Shown here piece after piece: positions 25,958 to 33,800 of a stretch of 64,000 bases of DNA (position 1 is the stretch's first letter; each line of letters starts with the position of its first letter). The DNA comes from Verrucomicrobiota bacterium. Lineage in GTDB: Bacteria; Verrucomicrobiota; Verrucomicrobiia; Limisphaerales; Pedosphaeraceae. Where the stretch lies: NCBI GenBank assembly GCA_021325145.1, contig JAJPHR010000025.1, positions 62,001-126,000 of the forward strand, read 5' to 3'. A program made the translations under genes and the position numbers. The notes below the pieces were generated by a model. That model ran no database searches. It was not told the origin of the DNA and saw only the letters and a program-made list of their open reading frames with translations.

Positions 25958-27574
25958 ATGAAGTTGAAGCTGGCGCTGCTCTGCCTTGGCGTGACTTGGT
26001 TATTCGCCTCCTGGAGCCGCGCGGAAACGTATGACCTGATCATCCGCCATGGCCGAATTGTGGACGGCACGGGAAACCCGGCCTGGTTCGGCGACGTTGG
26101 CGTGAGCAATGGTCGCATCGTCGCGCTGGGCCGCATTGCGGGCGACGCCAAAAGGGAAATCGAAGCCACCAACTTGATTGTCGCGCCGGGGTTCATTGAC
26201 GTGCACACGCATGCGGACGACGTGGCTGAATTGCCGCTCGCGGAAAATTTCGTGCGGATGGGGGTCACGACCATTGTGGTGGGCAATTGCGGCGGTTCGG
26301 CGGCAGACATTGCCAAATTGTTCCGCGGGATTGAGGCAACAAAAGTATCCGTCAATGTCGCTTCCTTGATCGGGCACGGCACCGTACGAGGTCGGGTCAT
26401 GGGCGGCTCCTTCATGCGCCCGCCGAGCGCGGAGGAATTGGAGCGGATGAAAGCGATGGTGGAGCAAGGCATGAAGGACGGCGCGGTTGGGCTGTCCACC
26501 GGGTTGATTTATCTGCCGGGGACGTTTGCGAAAACGGAGGAAATTATCGAGTTGGCCAAAGTGGCTTCGGCTTACGACGGCATCTACGCGAGCCACATGC
26601 GGGATGAAGGCAAGGACATTTTCAAGTCGCTCAATGAATTATTCCGCATCGCCCGCGAGGCGCACATTCGCGCGGAGGTGTCGCACATCAAACTTTCCGG
26701 CAACTCCTCCTGGGGGCAGACCGGGAAGGTCATCGCCGCCCTCGAACGCGCGCGGGCCGAGGGCCTCGATATTACGGAGGACGAATATGCTTACGACGCT
26801 TCCAGCACGGGCATGAGCCAGCTCGTGCCCGAAACCGCGCGCGAAGGCGGGCACGCGAAGTTCCTCGAACGAGTGGCGGACCCGGAGCAGAAGGCCGCGA
26901 TCATCGAGAAAATGCGGGCAAGCCTGGCGGGCAATGGCCGCACGAACTACTCCTACGCCGTCATCGCGGAATACAAGCCCGAGATGTCCTTGAACGGGCT
27001 GAGCATTCCCGAAGCGGCGAAGGCGAAGCTGGGTTCGGATTCGCTTGCTGACCAAATCGAAATGATTCTCGACATCGAGAAGCATGGCGGCGCGCAAGCC
27101 GTTTTTCACGGCATCAACGAGGATGATCTTCAACAGTTCCTGCAGTTTCCCAACACGATGATTGCGTGTGACAGCGGTTCGCGCGATTTCGGCGTGGGTG
27201 TTCCGCACCCGCGCGGTTACGGCAACAACGCCCGGGTGCTGGCCCGCTATGTGCGCGAGTTGCATGTGCTTCGACTTGAAGATGCGATTCGCCGCATGAC
27301 CACCCTGCCGGCCGAAACCTTTCGCCTGAAAGATCGCGGCCAACTTCGCGAAGGCAATTGGGCGGACATCACCATCTTTGATCCTGCGACGGTTCAGGAC
27401 AATGCGACTTACAAAGACCCGCACCATTATGCCTCGGGCATTCCGTATGTGATCGTTAACGGCGTGGAAGTCGTGAAGAACGGCGAACACACCAAAGCCC
27501 GCCCCGGTCAGGCACTGCGGCATGCAGCGCCGACGGAGTTGACGCCGCTCCGCCGCGGTGAATCCCAGCCGTAG
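25958..27574 (+). CDS. N-acyl-D-amino-acid deacylase / D-aminoacylase family amidohydrolase, exported
   Basis: The start at 25958 gives 538 residues beginning with a signal peptide (LALLCLGVTWLFASWSRA). Family features are visible in order: LIIRHGRIVDGTG; metal-binding HTH in DVHTHADD (83-85); Cys111 in VVGNCGG, the unusual ligand of D-aminoacylases; His in YASHMRDEG; His in AEVSHIKLSG; and Asp in MIACDSGSRDFGVG. The C-terminal beta-sandwich ends GIPYVIVNGVEVVKNGEH. All catalytic positions are present. The likely reaction is hydrolysis of N-acyl-D-amino acids or related dipeptides outside the cytoplasm. It is downstream of the M56 gene with a 167 bp gap. Confidence 0.93.
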   Translation: MKLKLALLCLGVTWLFASWSRAETYDLIIRHGRIVDGTGNPAWFGDVGVSNGRIVALGRIAGDAKREIEATNLIVAPGFIDVHTHADDVAELPLAENFVRMGVTTIVVGNCGGSAADIAKLFRGIEATKVSVNVASLIGHGTVRGRVMGGSFMRPPSAEELERMKAMVEQGMKDGAVGLSTGLIYLPGTFAKTEEIIELAKVASAYDGIYASHMRDEGKDIFKSLNELFRIAREAHIRAEVSHIKLSGNSSWGQTGKVIAALERARAEGLDITEDEYAYDASSTGMSQLVPETAREGGHAKFLERVADPEQKAAIIEKMRASLAGNGRTNYSYAVIAEYKPEMSLNGLSIPEAAKAKLGSDSLADQIEMILDIEKHGGAQAVFHGINEDDLQQFLQFPNTMIACDSGSRDFGVGVPHPRGYGNNARVLARYVRELHVLRLEDAIRRMTTLPAETFRLKDRGQLREGNWADITIFDPATVQDNATYKDPHHYASGIPYVIVNGVEVVKNGEHTKARPGQALRHAAPTELTPLRRGESQP

Positions 27575-27687
27575 GTATGGAGTCCCGCCTTTGGGCGGCA
27601 GGGCACATTCAAACACGGTGACTTCGAAAACTCTCTACACACTCAAAATTGCGATGGCTCCACCGGCTGAAGCCGGGACTCCATACC
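27574..27687. mobile_element. MITE-like element, copy 1
   Basis: This 114 bp non-coding unit has perfect 14 bp terminal inverted repeats GGTATGGAGTCCCG / CGGGACTCCATACC. Inner motifs CTTTGGGCGG and CCGGCTGAAGCC are also shared with the copy at 51975-52090, which lies in the opposite orientation. It overlaps the end of the amidohydrolase gene by one base and separates it from a convergent minus-strand gene. Confidence 0.75.
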
Positions 27688-27713
27688 TTGTATCGAACCA
27701 ACCTTGCTGCGGG

Positions 27714-28037
27714 TCACAGACCCGCGCTCCGTTGCGCCAAGCTGGATGCGCTCTGCTCACCTGCATTGAGGATCGCATATCCCGAGGAGCAGCAACCGGT
27801 CCAACCTGTTGCGGTTTGAATCTGGACCATCCCTGCCCGGCTAATCGCAGCAGTGCTATGATTGCTGACAGCAAATCGTGCCAGCCGGCCGCTATTGAAA
27901 TCGTTCGTATAGTCAAGAAAGGTGATGGAGACATTTGGACGCCCCGCAGGCGGCTGCGAGGCAATCCGAGCCAGCCACGCGCAAGCGAAAACCACGATGA
28001 GGACCGTGATCATGAGCATATTCCGGGTTCTGCGCAT
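27714..28037 (-). CDS. Small membrane-anchored hypothetical protein
   Basis: This 107-residue protein starts at ATG 28037, preceded by an AGGGG-type ribosome-binding sequence. The N-terminal anchor is MLMITVLIVVFACAWLA (residues 7-23), followed by a short beta-rich domain: NVSITFLDYTNDFNSGRLARFAVSN. That pattern (V-x-I-x-F-L-x-Y-T-N-D, then R-L-A-x-F-x-V-S-N) resembles a recurrent Verrucomicrobiota small-protein family of unknown function. The tail (QSASSLAQRSAGL) looks eroded and the protein is short, so it may be 3'-truncated. It is divergent from parB. Confidence 0.6.
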   Translation of the reverse strand: MRRTRNMLMITVLIVVFACAWLARIASQPPAGRPNVSITFLDYTNDFNSGRLARFAVSNHSTAAISRAGMVQIQTATGWTGCCSSGYAILNAGEQSASSLAQRSAGL

Positions 28038-28287
28038 AGCTACCCCTGGCAACCAGACTTGGTTTCTCAGACTATAACCAAGGCGCGCGAAAGCAAGTTC
28101 AATCAACTCCCAGCCGACGGCGGCTGGGCGAGCGTAATCCGCAAATAAGGCCGAACCCAAGCTGGCCTGGTGAAGCAGAAGATCAGGATTAAGCTTAACA
28201 TTAAGAGGGCTTGCATGGGAAATCGTGCGGGTCGTGCGCCATTGGCCAACATTGACAAGTGCCCCTGCCCTGCGCCAATCTGAGCTT

Positions 28288-29211
28288 ATGGCAAAACCAG
28301 CTTTGGGCCGCGGTTTGGGCGCGTTGTTGGGCGGAGTTCCCGCTGTCGGGAATCCGCCGGGCGCCGTTGCGCCTGCGCCCAGTCCATCCAGTCCGGCGGA
28401 AGCCGACACGCACGAGCGGGTGCAATCGGTCCCGTTGGGGCGCGTCCGGCCTTGTTCGCTGCAACCGCGGAAGAAGTTCTCGGAAGAGGCGTTGAAGGAG
28501 CTGGCGGATTCCATCCGGGAACAGGGCATTGTTCAGCCGTTGATCGTTCGGGACCAGGGGGAGTTCTTCGAGTTGATCGCGGGCGAACGCCGGTGGCGCG
28601 CGGCGCAATTGGTCGGGCTGGCCGAGGTGCCCGTGATCGTTCGCCAGGCGGATGATCGGGCGGTGCTGGAACTGGCGCTGATCGAAAATTTGCAGCGCGA
28701 GAACCTGAATCCGATTGAAGAGGCGCATGGTTACGCGCAACTCATCGAGCAGTTTCAACTCACCCAGGAACTGGTCGCCACAAAGGTGGGTAAAAGCCGC
28801 GCCGTGGTGGCCAATGCGTTGCGCCTTTTGAAATTGGTTCCGGCCATTCAAGACGCCATCCGCGATGGCCTGCTCTCGGTTGGGCACGCCAAGGTAATTC
28901 TCGGCCTGCCCGGCGAAAAGCAGCAAAAGACCGCGGCCGAGCGGGTGATGAAGGATGGTTTGAATGTGCGCCAGACCGAAGTCCTGGTGTCGCGCATCCA
29001 GAGCGGCGGGCCCTCGGCCAAACCGGCAGGCGCCGTGACTCCGCTGGCGACGGATGCGAACGTGGTCGATCTGGAGAACCGCCTGCGCGAACGTTTCGGC
29101 ACGAAGGTGCGGTTGAAATACGCCCAGGGCAAAGGCTCGGTCGAAATTGCTTTCTTCAATGATGACGACCTGGAACGAATTCTCCAAATCGTGGGGGTCA
29201 AGGTTGATTGA
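28288..29211 (+). CDS. parB: ParB/RepB/Spo0J family partition protein
   Basis: The start at 28288 (MAKPALGRGLGALLGG, 307 residues) gives the canonical ParB N-terminus; the frame extends 21 codons upstream. The ParB N-terminal CTPase/nuclease-like domain has GRVRPCSLQPRKKFSEEALKELADSIREQG and GERRWRAAQ. The HTH follows (LTQELVATKVGKSRAVVANALRLLKL), then a C-terminal dimerisation region. It binds parS sites and acts with ParA in chromosome segregation. No parA gene is adjacent in this window, which is unusual since parAB are typically paired, and no clear parS was found nearby. The preceding 250 bp gap has no recognised feature. Confidence 0.95.
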   Translation: MAKPALGRGLGALLGGVPAVGNPPGAVAPAPSPSSPAEADTHERVQSVPLGRVRPCSLQPRKKFSEEALKELADSIREQGIVQPLIVRDQGEFFELIAGERRWRAAQLVGLAEVPVIVRQADDRAVLELALIENLQRENLNPIEEAHGYAQLIEQFQLTQELVATKVGKSRAVVANALRLLKLVPAIQDAIRDGLLSVGHAKVILGLPGEKQQKTAAERVMKDGLNVRQTEVLVSRIQSGGPSAKPAGAVTPLATDANVVDLENRLRERFGTKVRLKYAQGKGSVEIAFFNDDDLERILQIVGVKVD

Positions 29212-29239
29212 ATCGGAATTTTTTAATGCTACTCAATGA

Positions 29240-30361
29240 ATGAACACTCCTGAACTACGTGAAAAATGCGCCCAACGTTTGCAAACGGTTGGGGCGCGGG
29301 CAACTGAATTGACTGCGTTCGTCGGCCTGGACGGCTTTGTGGATGAAATCATCCAGGTGGTGGACAAGCGCGATAACGCCGATAGTTTCTCGCGGCTGCC
29401 GACCATTGCCGCGCTGGCGGAACGGCTCGCGGCGGCCGCCGGCAAAAGCACGAACATCGAGCTGGTGAACCAAATGACGAAGCTGGGCGGCAATGGCCCG
29501 ATCATGGGCAACGCCCTCGCCAGTTTCGGCATGCGCGTGACTTATCTCGGCACGCTGGGTTACCCCGCGTTGCACCCGGTATTCCAGCCGTTCGCCCAGC
29601 GCGCGGAGGTCTATTCCATCGCCGAGCCGGGCCACACGGACGCGCTGGAGTTTCAGGACGGCAAGATCATGCTGGGCAAGCATTATCCCCTCAAGGACAT
29701 GAACTGGAAGAATATCCAGGAACGCTTCGGCCGGGACAAATTCGTGACCAAGTTTCAAAGCGCGGACCTCGTCGGCTTCGTGAACTGGACGATGCTCCCG
29801 TGCATGAGCGATCTTTGGGCCTCCCTGCTCGCGGAGCTTTGCCCGACGTTAAAAGGTTCGCGGCGCAAGCTTTTCTTCGACTTGGCCGATCCGGAAAAGC
29901 GCAACCACGCCGACATCCAACGGGCGCTCAACTTGATCGTGGAATTCCAGAAGTATTTTGACGTGATCCTGGGTTTGAATGAGAAGGAAGCCTTCGAAAT
30001 CGGCGATGTGCTCGGGCTCAATCTGTCGGACCATTCGCCGAAGGGTCTGGGAGAACTCACGGCCGGCATCAGCCGTCGCCTGCCCGTGGATACACTGGTC
30101 GTTCATCCGGTTTCGTACGCGCTCGCCGCAAGCGGCGGAGCGGTGTCGCTGGTGGATGGACCGTTCGTGGCCAAGCCGTTGATCACGACGGGCGCGGGCG
30201 ATCATTTCAATTCCGGCTTTTGCCTCGGCAAATTGCTCGGTTTCGACAACGAGCTTTGCGTCCTGACCGGTGTCACCACGAGCGGGCATTATGTCCGGAC
30301 CGGACAAAGCCCATCAGTCACCGACCTCATCGCGATGTTGCGCAATTGGCCGCGCGAATGA
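29240..30361 (+). CDS. PfkB-family carbohydrate kinase
   Basis: This 373-residue sugar kinase of the ribokinase/PfkB group has an N-terminal substrate region with GLDGFVDEII, MTKLGGNGPIMGNALASFGMRVTYLG (the family GG region), and the anion-hole/catalytic signature TTGAGDHFNSGF with Asp321 as base. Length is at the upper end of the family. The phosphorylated sugar or nucleoside cannot be decided. It follows parB by 28 bp and may be co-transcribed with it, although a functional link is not obvious. Confidence 0.93.
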   Translation: MNTPELREKCAQRLQTVGARATELTAFVGLDGFVDEIIQVVDKRDNADSFSRLPTIAALAERLAAAAGKSTNIELVNQMTKLGGNGPIMGNALASFGMRVTYLGTLGYPALHPVFQPFAQRAEVYSIAEPGHTDALEFQDGKIMLGKHYPLKDMNWKNIQERFGRDKFVTKFQSADLVGFVNWTMLPCMSDLWASLLAELCPTLKGSRRKLFFDLADPEKRNHADIQRALNLIVEFQKYFDVILGLNEKEAFEIGDVLGLNLSDHSPKGLGELTAGISRRLPVDTLVVHPVSYALAASGGAVSLVDGPFVAKPLITTGAGDHFNSGFCLGKLLGFDNELCVLTGVTTSGHYVRTGQSPSVTDLIAMLRNWPRE

Positions 30362-30399
30362 GCTACGGAAGCGGCGCGGCATGAGCCTTTGTCGAAGAT

Positions 30400-30496
30400 T
30401 AAGAGGGCGGAGCGCACGCAAACACGATGACTTTGAAAAGCTCGAATGCGATCAGCAGCACGGCAGCCCGACCGGCTAAAGCCGGGACCCCATGCC
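30400..30496. repeat. Degenerate MITE-like copy
   Basis: The gap between the PfkB and deformylase genes contains GAGGGCGGAGCGCACGCAAA, ACGATGACTTTGAAAA and CCGGCTAAAGCCGGGACCCC. This is collinear with the MITE-like element at 27574-27687, but the outer left terminus is missing and the right one has substitutions. Confidence 0.6.
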
Positions 30497-30558
30497 CTGA
30501 ACGCCCGTCGCTTCCGCACGGTTGCCCGTTGCATCAAGTCCGTTAATATTATCGTGAG

Positions 30559-31125
30559 ATGATTTTGAAAGTAGTCAAATTTGGCCATCCAACGCTCCGC
30601 AAAAAGGGGGCGCGGGTGGAGGCGATGACGCCGGCCATTGAGACCTTGATCAAGGACATGTTCGAGACCATGTATGCGTCCCGTGGCATCGGCCTGGCCG
30701 CGCAGCAAATTGGCGAAGCGCTGCAGGTCACCGTCCTGGACGTCAGGGCGGTCACGGACCGGCCTTCCACGCTGGAAATCGACGGCCAGGAGAAGGACCC
30801 GAACGAGTTCATGCCGCTGGTGCTTATCAATCCACAGGTCAAGCCGCTGGGTGAGATTGTTCCCGGTCCCGAAGGTTGCCTCAGTTTCCCCGAAATTTAT
30901 GCCGACATCAAACGGCCGGAATCCGTCCACGTCGTGGCGCTGAACGAAAAAGGCAAGCGCATTGAATTCCGTTGCGGCGGTTTGCTCGCCCGCGCCGTCC
31001 AGCACGAAACCGACCATCTCAACGGCATCCTGTTCATCGACCGCATGGATACGGAAACCAAGGCCGGACTCAAAGACGAGCTCGACCAACTGCAAACTGA
31101 AACCAAGGCCGCGCTCAAGAAATAG
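30559..31125 (+). CDS. def: Peptide deformylase
   Basis: This 188-residue enzyme removes formyl groups from nascent N-termini in the cytoplasm. All three signature motifs are present: GIGLAAQQIG (43-52), EGCLSFP (with zinc-ligand Cys107), and QHETDHLNG (His149, Glu150, His153). The order and spacing match type I/II bacterial deformylases. A C-terminal extension of ~20 residues is coiled-coil-like (LKDELDQLQTETKAALKK). No fmt gene is adjacent. Confidence 0.98.
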   Translation: MILKVVKFGHPTLRKKGARVEAMTPAIETLIKDMFETMYASRGIGLAAQQIGEALQVTVLDVRAVTDRPSTLEIDGQEKDPNEFMPLVLINPQVKPLGEIVPGPEGCLSFPEIYADIKRPESVHVVALNEKGKRIEFRCGGLLARAVQHETDHLNGILFIDRMDTETKAGLKDELDQLQTETKAALKK

Positions 31126-31150
31126 CAACGCCGCAGCCTCTTGAAAGCGG

Positions 31151-32902
31151 TTACCTTGACTTGTCGTCTTTCATTGACGGGGCTGTCCCTTGGTACATCG
31201 GCGTTCCACTCCGACCCGGCCCCAGTTGATAAAAACCCTTGGGATAATAGACATGCGTATTCTGCGAAGGCAGAGAGGATGAACCTCGCGCGGTCGGAGC
31301 CGGAGTGGAGGTCGCGATATGAGCGCTTTCATTCGACGGCACTTTTTCAGAACGATACGCATCCTGCGCCGGCGGCGGTTGATGTTGAGTGGTCACGGCT
31401 GGTTGTTTGACTTCCTCATGTTGTTGAAAGGTCACCGCCGGCTGTTTGTTTTGCTCGTAATGTTCCACGACCGGCTGCTGCTTTAGTTCCTGGTGTGCTG
31501 GCGGGGCCGACACCGGCTGCTTGTTCTGTTCGTAGTGTTGTGGCGCGACCGGCTGCTTGAAGTCCTGGCGCGGCGCCGGAGTCGGCGTCGAATGTGCCGG
31601 GGTTTCGAAGGCCGTTCTCCGCGGCGTGGGGGCGGTGAATGCCGGACTGGTAATGGGTTTGTGCTCCGTGACCAATGCTTTCACTTCCGCGTGGTGAACC
31701 ACAGGATGCTGCTCATCCAATCTCTGCGCCACGGCGTGGACGGGTGGCTTCGCCGGCATTTTGAGTTCCGGGCGAAACACCGCCGCTTCGACTTTGCCTG
31801 GTCCCGCAGCCCTGGCGGTTTCCATATGGCCTGAGGGCACGTCCCGGATCGCCACCTTCCGCATTTCGGTGTGGGTTGCCGCTGTAACGCGCTCCAAGGG
31901 AATGCCCCGGTTGACCACAGTGGTCTTCTCAACCGTATAGTTGTTGATGATGGTGGTCTGGTTGTAAACCTTCGTAACCTGCGCGGGCGCCAGCCGATGA
32001 TGGGCGAAATCGTGGTCCTGGAAATCCTTGAACGCGATGAAGGTAAAGTGGTCGGGCCGCAGGCCAAAATCAAAATCGGCTTTTACGCTAATTCCGTTAA
32101 ATCGGAACCCAAACCGCACGTCGAAGTCCGCATGCGGCGGCAGCGGCGCCCAGCCGCAATGATCGCCGGATACGCGCCACGTCACCCAGGCTGGCGCCCA
32201 AACTGTGTCCGGAAGCCAAACCCAGCCGCAACGTTCGTGCAGATACCAGCGCCCGTAATGAAACGGCGCCCAACCCCAGGAATAATCCGATTGCCAGAAC
32301 CAGCCCGCGTCCGTGTAAACCCAATGGCCGCCGTCGCAATAAGGCGTCCACCCGCGATGAATCACGATCGTGCTCGGTTGCCAGCACCACCCGTAATCCG
32401 GCAAGCTAACCCAGCTCCCGTACGGAGCGAGTTGATCATAGAAGTAATTTACTTGTGCGGGCGGCGCGCCAACGTAATCCGGCGCGGGGGCTGCGGCAGA
32501 CGAGGCGGGATCCACAGGCGGCGCAGGCTGAACCACCGGGGGCGGTGCGGTCACTACCGGCACCGTATTCGGGTTTTGGTTTTTCCAGGTGGTGTCATGA
32601 TTCAACATCGCGGTCACCACCGCGGAGGACACGCCCAGATCCTTCAAATAAATAATCCCATCCGCAGAAAGACCGAACGGCCCTTGAGTATTCTGAACGT
32701 AGGCAAGGATTACATCATCGCTTGATCCCGCCTCGGCCAGCTTCACCACTTCAGCCGTCGCCGGGGAAATCTGCGCCGGAACAGCCGCCGCGCTCGTTTG
32801 ACCCGTTGCGGCCATGCTCACTGGCACCTGCGTTTGCGCTGCTACGGAGCAGGCCGCCGCCAAAATCAAGCCCATTATCTGAAAGTTTCTGGTGGTTCTC
32901 AT
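31151..32902 (-). CDS. DUF6600-type protein with Gln/Pro-rich repeat tail, exported
   Basis: This 583-residue protein has a signal peptide (IMGLILAAACSVAAQ). Residues ~45-100 form a helical module (VKLAEAGSSDDVILAYVQN..GIIYLKDLGVS). A Trp/Tyr/Gly-rich DUF6600 domain follows at ~150-310 (LAPYGSWVSLPDYGWCWQP, HWVYTDAGWFWQSDYSWGWAPFHYGRW, CGWVWLPDTVWAPAWVTWR), with repeated Y-x-W-G-W/W-x-W-x-P motifs. The C-terminal third is low-complexity with near-tandem HYEQNKQPV and (E)(L/V)KQPAV units. The domain is common in exported proteins of Acidobacteriota and Verrucomicrobiota. Its function is unknown; cell-envelope location is likely. Confidence 0.88.
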   Translation of the reverse strand: MRTTRNFQIMGLILAAACSVAAQTQVPVSMAATGQTSAAAVPAQISPATAEVVKLAEAGSSDDVILAYVQNTQGPFGLSADGIIYLKDLGVSSAVVTAMLNHDTTWKNQNPNTVPVVTAPPPVVQPAPPVDPASSAAAPAPDYVGAPPAQVNYFYDQLAPYGSWVSLPDYGWCWQPSTIVIHRGWTPYCDGGHWVYTDAGWFWQSDYSWGWAPFHYGRWYLHERCGWVWLPDTVWAPAWVTWRVSGDHCGWAPLPPHADFDVRFGFRFNGISVKADFDFGLRPDHFTFIAFKDFQDHDFAHHRLAPAQVTKVYNQTTIINNYTVEKTTVVNRGIPLERVTAATHTEMRKVAIRDVPSGHMETARAAGPGKVEAAVFRPELKMPAKPPVHAVAQRLDEQHPVVHHAEVKALVTEHKPITSPAFTAPTPRRTAFETPAHSTPTPAPRQDFKQPVAPQHYEQNKQPVSAPPAHQELKQQPVVEHYEQNKQPAVTFQQHEEVKQPAVTTQHQPPPAQDAYRSEKVPSNESAHIATSTPAPTARGSSSLPSQNTHVYYPKGFYQLGPGRSGTPMYQGTAPSMKDDKSR

Positions 32903-33126
32903 AAATTCATTTCAAGCATTTGCTCTAATCTGATGATTGGACTGGATTAAAGGAAGCTTATTCAGGCCAGGCAAATGGATCTTCTGGAACAGCGTGTAAG
33001 TGATTGCAACACAATGGTTAAAATCTGCCTGAACGATTTTTCCCGATTTTACTCCAAGGCTGAGGTGTAGAATAAGCAACGTGGATTGCAGTTTTACGCG
33101 CATCCTGCTAAGTGAGCAGCCCGTCT

Positions 33127-33684
33127 ATGAAGCGAAAGAAGCTGAAACCCGCGAGCCGTGAATCGGAAAAACCAAAATCCAGGGGCGGCGGCAAAAAAGA
33201 CTTCAGGTCCGACCAAAAGCCACACCATCCCAGCCATGAGACCCTTTCCGCAGAGCATTTCAACAAGGCTTGGGAATTGATGGAGAAACGCGACCGGACC
33301 GCGGAAGATGTCAGGGAGATGGTGACCCGTTCGCATGCCTCACTTTGGCATTGGATGCAACGCCCGGACTGCAAACCCAGGAATCTGTCCATTGGGACAT
33401 GGCAACTGGCCCGCATCTACAGCCTGATTGGGGAAGCCGGGCTGGCCCTGGATTACGGCCGGATTTCCCTGGAGTATGCGCCTCCCGAGCAACCGTTTTT
33501 TGCGGGCTATGCGCATGAAGCCATGGCCCGGGCGGCAATGATTGCAGGCGATTGGGGCAGCGCCGCCAAATACCTGCGGGAGGCTGGGATGTGGTGCGAC
33601 AAAGTAAAAGAGCGGAAGGCAAAATCGATGCTTCAAAAAGATCTGGAGCTGATCTCGGCGCGCTTGCCCCGAAAAGGCGGTTGA
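33127..33684 (+). CDS. Hypothetical TPR-like protein
   Basis: The first ATG is at 33127 (185 residues); a GTG at 33112 is also possible. The N-terminal ~40 residues are very basic (KRKKLKPASRESEKPKSRGGGKK), which could bind nucleic acid. The remainder is helical, with TPR-like repeats: SIGTWQLARIYSLIGEAGLALDYGRISLEYAP and AHEAMARAAMIAGDWGSAAKYLREAGMW. No close family was recognised. It precedes the second ECF-fusion gene by 117 bp on the same strand. Confidence 0.75.
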   Translation: MKRKKLKPASRESEKPKSRGGGKKDFRSDQKPHHPSHETLSAEHFNKAWELMEKRDRTAEDVREMVTRSHASLWHWMQRPDCKPRNLSIGTWQLARIYSLIGEAGLALDYGRISLEYAPPEQPFFAGYAHEAMARAAMIAGDWGSAAKYLREAGMWCDKVKERKAKSMLQKDLELISARLPRKGG

Positions 33685-33800
33685 ATCAAACTTGCCAGGC
33701 AGCCTTTGCGACCGCGCCTCGTTCATTGAGACATTTTCGAGATTCCCGGAATTTTCCTGTGCACTTTTGCCGCTGAGCGCACATTATTTTGTGATTACCG

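Noticed and set aside
28201..29187. 328-codon minus-strand frame over parB
   Set aside because: parB on the plus strand is unmistakable; this is an antisense shadow.
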